Below, piece after piece: positions 1 through 6,265 of a stretch of DNA of 11,136 nt (positions are counted from its first letter, which is position 1; every line of letters starts with the position of its first letter). The translations under genes were made by a program, and so were the position numbers. This DNA comes from Desulfobacterales bacterium CG23_combo_of_CG06-09_8_20_14_all_51_8. GTDB taxonomy: Bacteria > Desulfobacterota > Desulfobacteria > Desulfobacterales > Desulfosalsimonadaceae. The notes below the pieces were generated by a model that was given only the letters and a program-made list of their open reading frames with translations, did not search any database and was not told where the DNA came from. The DNA lies in assembly GCA_002772195.1 (NCBI GenBank), contig PCSG01000043.1, positions 392-11,527 on the forward strand. Reading direction: 5' to 3'.

Positions 1-65
1 CCGACTTTTGCGGTTGCGCGTTGACAGGCAAAACCGATTCTGTCATGAAGAAAATTTCACAGTCC

Positions 66-80
66 CGGCGAAAATCGCCG
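66..80. other. Short GC hairpin upstream of the radical SAM gene
   Basis: A perfect 6-bp stem (CGGCGA / TCGCCG) closes a 3-nt AAA loop. It is followed on the plus strand by CTATTTCC, so there is only a weak T run. It could be the terminator of a gene lying left of the window, or a leader structure of the radical SAM gene that starts 88 bp further on. I see no convincing sigma70 promoter in positions 81-161. Function is inference only. Confidence 0.3.
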
Positions 81-167
81 CTATTTCCTGTGGCGCTCAC
101 CGGTGCCTGAAACCCAATGGTTAAAAATGTCTTGAACCCTTCGACCTATATGAAATGAGAGATGTTT

Positions 168-1736
168 ATGAAAGTCGCGTTGATCACCCCGCCGTATCCA
201 TTGGAAGAAGTGCCGTCCCCCCCCCTGGGCATCTGCTATGTGGCGGCGGCCTGCGAAGCCGCCGGGGCGGAAGTAAGAATTTTTGACTATATCGTCAGCC
301 AGTACACCCCTGATAAACTGCATCGCCAGATGGATGAATTCCAGCCGGATGTGGTGGGCGCTACCTCGGTGACCATGAATTTCCCGGTCGGCGCAGAGAT
401 TTTGAAGGCGGCAAAGCAGCATAACCCGTCGGTCATTACGGTGATGGGCGGTCCCCATGTGTCTTTTGACGCCAAAAATACCCTGACCCGGTTTCCGGAA
501 ATCGACGCGATTATCGTGGGAGAAGGGGAGAACACATTAATGCAATGGATGCCGGCGGCAGGGAGCCGGTCCGCCTGGCACGGTATCAAAGGCTTGGCGT
601 TTATGGATGGGGGACAGTTTATTTCGACCGGTCCGGGGGAGTTTATTGAAGATCTCGACGCGCTGCCGCTGCCGTCCCGCCATCTCCTGCCCCTGTCCAA
701 GTACAAGGCTTTGGGATTCCCCATCAGCATCATCACCAGCCGGGGATGCCCCAATAAATGCATTTTCTGTCTGGGCCGAAAAATGGTGGGGTTTAAAGTC
801 CGGTATCGGGACACAACCCGGGTGGTGGATGAAATTGAGTCCCTTGTGAGCAAAGGATTTGAACGGATCAACATCGCCGATGACCTGTTCGTATCCAACA
901 AAAAACGGGTCCGGCGGCTGTGCGAGGAAATTTTAAACCGGCGGATCAATTTCGGCTGGAGCGCCTTCGCCCGCGTGGATACGGTGGATGAAGAAACCCT
1001 GACCCTCATGCGGCGCGCCGGATGCGATGCGGTCAGTTTCGGCATTGAGTCCGGCAATCAGGAAATGCTGGAGCGGGTCCAGAAAAGAATTACCCTGGAC
1101 CAGGCCCGGCGGGCGGTTCGCGCATGCAAAAATGCGGGCATGATCGCCCATGCCTCCTTTATGGTCGGGCTTCCCGGAGAAAGCCGCGAGACCATGCAGG
1201 ATTCCATGGAATTCGCCCGGGAGCTTGCGATTGAACACGGTTATCATTTCCTTTCCCCGTTTCCCGGCACCACTGTCCGGGAGCATGTGGCGGACTATGA
1301 TCTTGAAATTTTAACGGAGGACTGGGCCCGCTATGATGCCAATACCGCCATTGTCCGGACGTCGCATCTGGATCCGGAATCCATGAATGCGTTTGTCGCC
1401 GAAGCGTATGCGCCGATTTTTGAAAAATGGAATGCCCTGAAACAGAAGCACGCAGACGGAAAGAGCACGCCGGATGAGGCGCTGCAAGTGGAAAGTGAAG
1501 GCCGCCTGCGGCTGATTTATGATATTCTCTCAAAAGATCTGGTTGAAAAAACAGGGTACTATCAAACCAATGGGAAAGAACCCATCCGGGAATTCAGCGC
1601 GCGCATTGCACAAGAAACAGGGATTTCCGATGAGTTTGTCTGCCGCTATATGAATCTCTGGGTGGAAAAGAAATTTCTGGGATATGCGGTCCAAAACGGC
1701 CGGGTCGCCTGGTTCTGGACCTCGACAAATCCCTGA
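168..1736 (+). CDS. B12-binding-domain radical SAM protein, substrate unknown
   Basis: A 522-residue protein built like the cobalamin-binding radical SAM enzymes (the BchE/P-methylase superfamily). Residues 1-140 resemble the Rossmann-like B12-binding domain, with the usual GGPHVSF and VGEGE segments. Residues 185-400 form the radical SAM core. Its CxxxCxxC cluster is Cys194, Cys198 and Cys201, which bind the 4Fe-4S cluster that cleaves S-adenosylmethionine, and further on it has FGIESGNQ and FMVGLPGE motifs typical of the fold. The last ~100 residues (about 420-522) are an extra helical region that looks winged-helix-like and is not part of the core. The start at 168 is preferred over the ATG at 162: GAGAG at 157-161 lies 6 nt before 168 but abuts 162, and MKVALITPPYP is the typical family beginning. 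The neighbours give no pathway, so the substrate is unknown. The cytoplasmic, oxygen-sensitive chemistry fits an anaerobe. The family is certain; the reaction is not. Confidence 0.87.
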   Translation: MKVALITPPYPLEEVPSPPLGICYVAAACEAAGAEVRIFDYIVSQYTPDKLHRQMDEFQPDVVGATSVTMNFPVGAEILKAAKQHNPSVITVMGGPHVSFDAKNTLTRFPEIDAIIVGEGENTLMQWMPAAGSRSAWHGIKGLAFMDGGQFISTGPGEFIEDLDALPLPSRHLLPLSKYKALGFPISIITSRGCPNKCIFCLGRKMVGFKVRYRDTTRVVDEIESLVSKGFERINIADDLFVSNKKRVRRLCEEILNRRINFGWSAFARVDTVDEETLTLMRRAGCDAVSFGIESGNQEMLERVQKRITLDQARRAVRACKNAGMIAHASFMVGLPGESRETMQDSMEFARELAIEHGYHFLSPFPGTTVREHVADYDLEILTEDWARYDANTAIVRTSHLDPESMNAFVAEAYAPIFEKWNALKQKHADGKSTPDEALQVESEGRLRLIYDILSKDLVEKTGYYQTNGKEPIREFSARIAQETGISDEFVCRYMNLWVEKKFLGYAVQNGRVAWFWTSTNP

Positions 1737-1763
1737 TCCGGGGCCCGTCGGCCGGATCATTTT
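1734..1763 (+). terminator. Probable intrinsic terminator of the radical SAM gene
   Basis: A perfect 8-bp stem, TGATCCGG (1734-1741) with CCGGATCA (1752-1759), encloses a 10-nt GC-rich loop and is followed by TTTT (1760-1763). The left arm starts at the TGA stop codon itself. The T run is short, so termination may be partial. Confidence 0.5.
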
Positions 1764-1884
1764 CCGGGACCGAAATCACCCATGGCGGAGGGCCTGAATC
1801 CCTTCTTGTGCCGGTTGTCCGGATATGCTATCAATCATGGGAGTTGAAAGAATGTCCGGCGTCGGAACAGCCAATAAAATAAAG

Positions 1885-1890
1885 AGGAGG
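1885..1890 (+). promoter_or_regulatory. Strong ribosome binding site that fixes the lipoprotein start
   Basis: AGGAGG lies 9 nt before the ATG at 1900. The open frame extends upstream to an ATG at 1825, but only the 1900 start has this site and gives a proper lipoprotein signal peptide. Confidence 0.75.
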
Positions 1891-1899
1891 TTTTGCTTG

Positions 1900-2244
1900 A
1901 TGAACAAGATCACAGGGGGGATATTTGCCGCCATCATTATTATTGCCATGAGTTGCGGATGCACGTCCAAGCTGGTGCGCATCGATTCCAGGCCGGGGTT
2001 AGCGGAAATCCGGATCAACAATGAATACATGGGCAAAACACCGATGTATCACCGCTTCTATGATTTGTGGCATCCCTGGCCCATGGAAAAAACCGATGAC
2101 TATATGATCCAGGCCCAGTTGCCGGGCCATGAACCCGAAGTCCAGATTTTTCATGAATCCCCGGAGCCTGCGGATATCAGTTATGTCCCGGATGAAATCA
2201 TTTTTAAAATGCTTCCCCAGGATCAACCGGCGGCCACGGAATAA
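1900..2244 (+). CDS. Small PEGA-domain lipoprotein
   Basis: A 114-residue predicted outer- or inner-membrane lipoprotein of unknown role. The N-terminus has MNK, a hydrophobic stretch of Ile and Ala (residues 8-17), then AMSCGC. Cys19 (AMSC) or Cys21 would be the lipidated residue, and the lipobox is imperfect for both. Residues 26-60 match the PEGA pattern: VRIDSRPGLAEIRINNEYMG followed by KTP, a small beta domain common on surface proteins of deltaproteobacteria. The rest (PWPMEKTDDY, LPGHEPE, PDEIIFKMLP) continues as a beta-rich tail with no catalytic motif. The start is set by an AGGAGG site 9 nt upstream. It lies downstream of a probable terminator, so it is probably its own unit, and it converges on ubiE with a 31-bp gap. 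I recognise the domain but not the function. Confidence 0.8.
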   Translation: MNKITGGIFAAIIIIAMSCGCTSKLVRIDSRPGLAEIRINNEYMGKTPMYHRFYDLWHPWPMEKTDDYMIQAQLPGHEPEVQIFHESPEPADISYVPDEIIFKMLPQDQPAATE

Positions 2245-2275
2245 GTGTTCCGGTAATCATATCCGTTTTAAACGG

Positions 2276-2992
2276 TTAAAATGGTTTGCGTCCGATATGG
2301 ATCGTGGCGATGCCTAATGTCAGACGCCTCCAGCGGATATTTTCAAATCCCGTCCGGCGCAGGGTAGCGGCGAACTGATCCGGCGGCGGAAAATGGATGA
2401 CCGATGCCGGAAGGTAATCATAGGCTTTGACGTGTTTTGAAAAAAAAGCGCCGATCATGGGCAGAATTCGGGTGAAATAGAAAAGATACAGGGTGAGAAG
2501 GAACCGGCTGGAGGGGGTGGCCAGTTCCAGAATTCCCACTTGGCCGCCGGGCTTTAAACAATTCAGAAACCCACCCAGGGCCGATTCCCGGTCCATGATA
2601 TTGCGGATGCCGAAGGCGATGGTGATGGCGTCAAAGGTGTTCGGGGCAAAGGGCAGGCGAAGCGCGTTCGCCGCCACCAGCCGGACCCGGGCGCCGGTCT
2701 TTCCCTCTGATAGTTTGCGCCGGGCCAGTTTCAGCATCGCCAGCCTCAGCATTTCCGGGGCAAAATCCGCGCCCGCCAGCAATGCCGGATGCCGGGCCTG
2801 CTTTGCGATTTCCATCAGCACATCCCCGGTGCCGCAGGCCACATCCAGGACCGCTGCATTGTCCGGTAAATCCAGGGCCGATATCAGGGTCCGGCGCCAG
2901 ACAACATCCTGGCGCAGGCTCAGCAGCCGGTTTAAGAAATCATACCGGGGCGCAATGGCATCAAACATCTCTCTGATAAACTCAAGTTCCAT
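2276..2992 (-). CDS. ubiE: Demethylmenaquinone/ubiquinone C-methyltransferase UbiE/MenG
   Basis: A 238-residue SAM-dependent methyltransferase that adds the ring methyl group in the last step of menaquinone synthesis (or the matching step for ubiquinone). Family marks are visible along the whole length: FDAIAPRYDFLN at residues 10-21, the SAM-binding motif I DVACGTGD at 50-57, an acidic residue after strand 2 (GADFAPEM), NALRLPFAPNTFDAI, the FGIRN segment, LKPGG, and the C-terminal YDYLPASV..FP signature. The length is normal for MenG. An anaerobe of this type would use menaquinone, so the MenG role is more likely; this is inference. No clear ribosome binding site precedes the ATG at 2992, but the frame begins just where family members begin. 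It is divergent from dnaJ, with a good promoter in the gap, and convergent with the lipoprotein gene. Confidence 0.93.
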   Translation of the reverse strand: MELEFIREMFDAIAPRYDFLNRLLSLRQDVVWRRTLISALDLPDNAAVLDVACGTGDVLMEIAKQARHPALLAGADFAPEMLRLAMLKLARRKLSEGKTGARVRLVAANALRLPFAPNTFDAITIAFGIRNIMDRESALGGFLNCLKPGGQVGILELATPSSRFLLTLYLFYFTRILPMIGAFFSKHVKAYDYLPASVIHFPPPDQFAATLRRTGFENIRWRRLTLGIATIHIGRKPF

Positions 2993-2993
2993 A

Positions 2994-3024
2994 TTGACAA
3001 TCTGGTTTTATGCATTAATGTAAC
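2994..3024 (+). promoter_or_regulatory. Possible dnaJ promoter
   Basis: A perfect TTGACA (2994-2999) on the plus strand points at dnaJ. The -10 is poor: TAATGT at a 16-bp spacing, or TGTAAC at 19 bp. It sits just upstream of the ubiE start codon, so the two promoters would be divergent and their transcripts would overlap at the 5' ends. I see no sigma32-type heat-shock promoter and no CIRCE element. Confidence 0.3.
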
Positions 3025-3050
3025 GCAAAGGTTTTTTTGCCGTATCGGCT

Positions 3051-3078
3051 TTTATACCATAAGACCATCTGCTGTCAA
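3051..3078 (-). promoter_or_regulatory. Near-consensus sigma70 promoter for ubiE
   Basis: Reading the minus strand, TTGACA (positions 3078 to 3073) is followed after 16 bp by TATAAA (3056 to 3051). That is a perfect -35 and a 5-of-6 -10. Transcription would start near 3044, giving a leader of about 50 nt before the ubiE ATG at 2992. The -35 lies only 25 bp before the dnaJ start on the other strand. Confidence 0.6.
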
Positions 3079-3102
3079 AATTTTTACTGCGCTGAAAGAT
3101 AA

Positions 3103-4221
3103 ATGAGCTCCAAAAGAGATTACTATGAAGTCCTCGGCGTCAGCCGTGACGTGGACGCGGGGGAATTGAAATCCAGATACCGGAAGGTCGCCCTGAAGTA
3201 TCATCCGGACCGAAATCCCGGAGACCCGAAATCCGAAGAGCTTTTCAAGGAAGCATCGGAAGCTTACAGTGTATTGTCCGATCCCCAGAAGCGCCAGATT
3301 TACGATCAGTTCGGCCATCGGGGGCTTGAAGGCATGGGCCGAGGGTCCGCCGGCGGGTTTGAGGATGTTTTTTCCAGTTTCGGGGATATTTTTGAGGATT
3401 TTTTCGGATTTCGCACCGGCGGCCGGGGAGGTCGAAGCAGCGCCCGGCGGGGCAGCGATCTGCGCTATGATTTGACCATTGATTTCCTGGAAGCGGCATT
3501 CGGCAAGGAGATGGAAATCGAAATCGAAAAATACGAAACCTGTCCGACCTGCGAAGGCAGCGGCGCCAGGCCCGGGACCTATCCGGAAACCTGCGCCCAG
3601 TGCCGGGGGACCGGTCAGTTTGTGCGAACCCAGGGCTTTTTTTCCGTTAAAAGCACCTGCCCCGGCTGCCGGGGCGCCGGTCAGGTCATCAAGGAACACT
3701 GCCCCCAGTGCAAGGGCCGGCAGCGGATTATTGTCACCAAGCGGGTATCCATCAAAATTCCCGCCGGCGTGGACAGCGGCTCCAAACTCCGGCTCACCGG
3801 AGAAGGGGAATCCGGCGTCCAGGGCGGGCCTCCCGGCGACCTCTATGTGTTCATCAACGTCAAGCCCCACGAATTCTTCAAGCGCAGCAACGCTGATGTC
3901 ATCAGCACCGTCGAGCTGACCTTTGTTCAGGCCGCTCTTGGAGATGAAATCACGGTGCCGACCCTGACCGGTGAAGAAACCCTTAAAATTCCCAAAGGCA
4001 CCCAGTACGCGGACACCTTCCGGCTGCCCGGCCAGGGGATTCCATCCCTCCGGTCCGGCGTTCGGGGGGACCAGATCGTTCAGGTGGACCTGAAAACCCC
4101 GAAAAATATGAGCAGAAAGCAGGAAGATCTGCTCAGGGAATTTTCCCGGCTGGAGTCCGACAAGCTAAGCAAAAAGTTCAAACGGTTTTTTAAAGGCGGA
4201 TCAACCCAGGCTGCCAAGTAG
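3103..4221 (+). CDS. dnaJ: Chaperone DnaJ (Hsp40)
   Basis: A 372-residue type I J-protein that delivers unfolded clients to DnaK and stimulates its ATPase in the cytoplasm. The J domain (residues 3-70) carries HPD at 34-36 within KYHPDRNPGD. A short Gly/Phe region (about 75-115, GRGSAGGFEDVFSSFGDIF) follows. The zinc-binding domain has four CxxC pairs at Cys147/150, 164/167, 186/189 and 200/203. The first three follow CxxCxGxG; the fourth reads CPQCKGRQ, so its second Gly is lost. The C-terminal client-binding beta domains (from about 212: IPAGVDSGSKLRLTGEGE) and the short dimerisation tail are complete. The length is typical. The start gives MSSKRDYYEVLGV, with only a weak GAAAG site upstream. 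dnaK and grpE are not beside it, so this is a stand-alone copy or they lie elsewhere. Confidence 0.97.
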   Translation: MSSKRDYYEVLGVSRDVDAGELKSRYRKVALKYHPDRNPGDPKSEELFKEASEAYSVLSDPQKRQIYDQFGHRGLEGMGRGSAGGFEDVFSSFGDIFEDFFGFRTGGRGGRSSARRGSDLRYDLTIDFLEAAFGKEMEIEIEKYETCPTCEGSGARPGTYPETCAQCRGTGQFVRTQGFFSVKSTCPGCRGAGQVIKEHCPQCKGRQRIIVTKRVSIKIPAGVDSGSKLRLTGEGESGVQGGPPGDLYVFINVKPHEFFKRSNADVISTVELTFVQAALGDEITVPTLTGEETLKIPKGTQYADTFRLPGQGIPSLRSGVRGDQIVQVDLKTPKNMSRKQEDLLREFSRLESDKLSKKFKRFFKGGSTQAAK

Positions 4222-4267
4222 ATTTTTTAAAAGCATTTTATTTTTTAAATTCAGGATATAAACTGGC

Positions 4268-4639
4268 ATGTATGAACTGAAAGTGGTTTCCCGGTTTGCC
4301 GCAGCCCATCAGTTGAAAATGGTTGCGGAAAAATGTGAAAATCTTCATGGCCACAACTGGCGGGTGGAAGTCTATGTTGCCGGACCGGAGTTGAACAGCG
4401 CCGGCGTGCTGATGGATTTCGGGGAAATCAAGGCCCATCTGCGGGAAATCATCAATACCCTGGACCATAAATTTTTAAATGAACTGGCGTTTCTTAAAAA
4501 CGGCAACCCGTCATCGGAAAACATTGCCCGTTACATCGCCCAAACCCTTAGCGCGAAAATCGACACGCCCGGCGTGAGGGTTTCCCGGATAGGGGTATGG
4601 GAATCCGATGATTGCTGCGCTACCTATATCATCCCGTAA
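4268..4639 (+). CDS. queD: 6-carboxy-tetrahydropterin synthase QueD
   Basis: A 123-residue enzyme of the 6-pyruvoyl-tetrahydropterin synthase fold. QueD turns dihydroneopterin triphosphate into 6-carboxy-tetrahydropterin, the second step towards preQ0 and queuosine in tRNA. The zinc ligands are His14 (AAAHQ) and His27/His29 (LHGHN). Catalytic Cys23 gives the spacing CxxxHGH that marks QueD; the folate-linked PTPS-III type has Glu instead. The LDHKFLNE segment (around residues 66-73) and WESDDCCATY near the C-terminus complete the active-site set. AGGAT at 4253-4257 lies 10 nt before the ATG. It follows dnaJ by 46 bp on the same strand with no clear terminator between them, so they may be co-transcribed. 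queC, queE and folE are not next to it. Confidence 0.93.
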   Translation: MYELKVVSRFAAAHQLKMVAEKCENLHGHNWRVEVYVAGPELNSAGVLMDFGEIKAHLREIINTLDHKFLNELAFLKNGNPSSENIARYIAQTLSAKIDTPGVRVSRIGVWESDDCCATYIIP

Positions 4640-4673
4640 ATTTTGACGGCTCCGTAAGCGGGTTATCCCGCCT

Positions 4674-5240
4674 TCACATTCCGGTTCCGGGATGGATCGT
4701 CAGCAGTTCATCCCTCGTGATCAGAGAGACGACATCCGGCACAAGCGCCCGGATCACCCCTATGCCGCCTTCCTCCTGCCGGTCGATTAAAACAATCACC
4801 CGCGAAACGATCATTCCTTCGGCCCGGGCCCGTTCAACGGCCTTGATGGTGGACCCACCGGTGGTCACGACATCCTCCACGATGGCGACCCGGTCCCCGG
4901 AGGCCAGGTCCCCTTCGATCCATTTGACAATACCGTGGTCCTTCTGGGTTTTACGGATGGAAAAGGCCTTGACCGGTTTTTGCTTGATTTCGGAAACAAA
5001 GGCGGCGGCCATGGCAATGGGATCCGCGCCGAAAGTCAGCCCGCCGACACCCTGGATATGGAGATCGCTGAAGGCGTCAAACACCAGGTGCCCGATGAGG
5101 TACATGCCCCGGGGGCTTAAGGTCACGGGTTTGCAGTTGACATAGAACCGGCTGGTTTTCCCGGACGCCAGCTTGAATACGGGGTCTTTGCTGTATTGGA
5201 AAGATTTTTCGCACAGCAGATGGATCAGTTCTTCTTTCAT
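4674..5240 (-). CDS. pyrE: Orotate phosphoribosyltransferase PyrE
   Basis: A 188-residue cytoplasmic enzyme joining orotate to PRPP to make OMP in de novo pyrimidine synthesis. The PRPP-binding loop VAIVEDVVTTGGS is at residues 118-130. The flexible catalytic loop is seen as SIRKTQKDHG (94-103), with Arg96, Lys97, Lys100 and His102 in the usual places. LASGKTSRFYVNCK (24-37) is the N-terminal substrate region. The length is within the normal range. The start is supported by AGGAAGGA (minus strand, 5257 to 5250), 9 nt before the ATG. It converges on queD with a 34-bp gap and is divergent from ftsE. The leader contains an inverted repeat followed by a U-rich run, which could act as an attenuator; pyrE is attenuated in enteric bacteria, but the same mechanism here is conjecture. 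Confidence 0.95.
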   Translation of the reverse strand: MKEELIHLLCEKSFQYSKDPVFKLASGKTSRFYVNCKPVTLSPRGMYLIGHLVFDAFSDLHIQGVGGLTFGADPIAMAAAFVSEIKQKPVKAFSIRKTQKDHGIVKWIEGDLASGDRVAIVEDVVTTGGSTIKAVERARAEGMIVSRVIVLIDRQEEGGIGVIRALVPDVVSLITRDELLTIHPGTGM

Positions 5241-5566
5241 TCAAAAAATTCCTTCCTGCCGCCAGCAAAAAATGTTGATTCTATGAGAAATATTAGATAA
5301 ATAATAACCCCCACTGAGTGGAAGAAGCATTTTATGGGATCAGTGGGGGGAGCAAGAAAAACTGGTCGCAGCACTCCTTGACTCAAGACGGACGTACCAG
5401 CAAAACCGGATCAGGTCAATCTTAAATTGAGGTGTTGATTCGTGTCGGCGGTCAATGGTCCTGGTATTTTGGGGCTCCGGCATTGGGAAAAAATTCGTCA
5501 AAGCCCGTCACTCGGCCTGGTCGCCGCTCGTGTCCAGCGCTCAGGCGGCGGTTGTGGAAAATGCCA
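5241..5566. other. Gene-free region between divergent pyrE and ftsE
   Basis: This 326-bp stretch holds the pyrE ribosome binding site (5250-5257), an AT-rich block (about 5283-5307), a 10-bp inverted repeat (5308-5349) and a small palindrome CTTGACTCAAG (5377-5387). An open frame runs from 5432 into ftsE, but its first 45 residues look nothing like FtsE and are rich in Arg, Pro, Ser and Trp, so I treat it as non-coding. I found no convincing -35/-10 pair on either strand, although both pyrE and the ftsE operon should start here. No tRNA-like fold or known riboswitch core was recognised. Confidence 0.6.
5308..5349. repeat. Perfect 10-bp inverted repeat with 22-nt loop
   Basis: CCCCCACTGA (5308-5317) and TCAGTGGGGG (5340-5349) pair perfectly around a 22-nt loop. 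The left arm also overlaps a smaller palindrome, CCACT-G-AGTGG (5311-5321), so two alternative folds exist. Read on the minus strand, the stem is followed by TTATTATTTAT, like a weak intrinsic terminator or attenuator 67 nt before the pyrE start. Read on the plus strand there is no T run. Candidate roles are a pyrE attenuator, an operator, or a terminator against antisense transcription. Confidence 0.6.
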
Positions 5567-6265
5567 ATGGATCAGTTAGAAAAAGTCATTATACGCATGT
5601 CCAACGTCAGCAAACGTTATGGAAAAATGGACGCATTGAGCGGTCTAACGCTGGATGTGCATGAAAATGAGTTCGTTTTTGTGACCGGGCCCAGCGGGGC
5701 CGGGAAGTCTACTATGATTAAACTGCTGTATCTGGGAGAAACCGCGACGGAAGGAGAGATTCTCGTGGATGGCATAAATCTGGCCCGAATTACCCGCCGT
5801 CAGATCCCGCAGCTCAGACGCAAGATCGGGGTGATTTTTCAGGATTTCAAGCTGATCCCCACCCGTACGGTCTATCAGAATGTCGCCCTGGTGCTGGAGG
5901 CTGCGGGCTTAAGACCAAAGGAGATGCATCCTCTGGTGATGTCGGCCCTTGAGTGGGTCGGCATCGGTGACCGGGTCGATGAATTCCCGCCGGTGCTGTC
6001 GGGAGGCGAAAAACAGCGGGTGGCCGTGGCCCGGGCCATGGTGGGGAATCCCAAGATCGTTCTGGCGGATGAGCCCACCGGCAGCCTGGACCCGGATTCC
6101 GCGGCCCGGATTTTTATGCTGCTCCAGATCGCCCACCGGGCCGGAGCAACGGTGGTCATCGCCACCCATGATCAGCAGATGATCAGCAGCCATGGCGGCC
6201 GGGTGGTCCGGCTGGAAAAAGGGTGCATGACCCCCCAAAATCAGGGAGGCCGCCCTTCATGTTGA
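5567..6265 (+). CDS. ftsE: Cell division ATP-binding protein FtsE
   Basis: A 232-residue cytoplasmic ATPase of the FtsEX pair, which works as a mechanical signal relay at the division site rather than a transporter. All ABC motifs are intact: Walker A GPSGAGKST (residues 41-49), Q-loop Gln92 in IFQDFKLIPTRTVYQNVAL (90-108), signature LSGGEKQ (144-150), Walker B with Asp168-Glu169 in LADEPTGSLD, and switch His201 (ATHD). The frame is open back to 5432. I chose 5567 because TGGA lies about 8 nt upstream and because the protein then has near-normal length. The ATGs at 5561 (adjacent) and 5598 are possible alternatives. The stop TGA overlaps the ftsX start region, implying coupled translation. 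It is the first gene of the wall-remodelling operon. Confidence 0.95.
   Translation: MDQLEKVIIRMSNVSKRYGKMDALSGLTLDVHENEFVFVTGPSGAGKSTMIKLLYLGETATEGEILVDGINLARITRRQIPQLRRKIGVIFQDFKLIPTRTVYQNVALVLEAAGLRPKEMHPLVMSALEWVGIGDRVDEFPPVLSGGEKQRVAVARAMVGNPKIVLADEPTGSLDPDSAARIFMLLQIAHRAGATVVIATHDQQMISSHGGRVVRLEKGCMTPQNQGGRPSC
6244..6249 (+). promoter_or_regulatory. Ribosome binding site for ftsX inside ftsE
   Basis: GGGAGG lies within the last codons of ftsE, 9 nt before the ATG at 6259. It supports that start over the second ATG at 6265, which shares one base with the ftsE stop (TGATG). Confidence 0.6.

Noticed and set aside
22..45. TGACAG/CTGTCA inverted repeat and TTGACA (21-26) as a promoter with an operator
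   Set aside because: No acceptable -10 lies 15-19 bp after TTGACA, and a 6-bp repeat with a 12-nt gap is expected by chance.
92..106. sigma54-like GG-N10-GC promoter before the radical SAM gene
   Set aside because: The GC dinucleotide is one base out of register with the strict GG/GC spacing.
287..1057. Long minus-strand open frame across the radical SAM gene
   Set aside because: The sense strand carries the CxxxCxxC enzyme; the antisense protein is Ser/Arg-rich with no motif.
1806..1834. TTGTGC-N17-TATCAA as a promoter of the lipoprotein gene
   Set aside because: The spacing is right and the position sensible, but only 3 of 6 and 4 of 6 bases match, too weak to list as a feature.
2263..2275. 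CCGTTTTAAACGG palindrome between the lipoprotein gene and ubiE as a bidirectional terminator
   Set aside because: The realistic stem is 5 bp with a 3-nt loop and no good T run on either side.
3052..3870. Long open frame on the minus strand across dnaJ (272 codons)
   Set aside because: It lies opposite an unmistakable dnaJ; its protein is rich in Gly, Ala and Pro as expected from the antisense of GC-rich codons and has no domain.
4658..4671. GCGGG-TTAT-CCCGC hairpin between queD and pyrE as a terminator
   Set aside because: It lies in the right place between convergent genes, but the stem is only 5 bp and no T run follows on either strand.
5432..5566. N-terminal extension of FtsE
   Set aside because: FtsE proteins start a few residues before the first beta strand. 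The extra 45 residues have no similarity to the family and no ribosome binding site at 5432.
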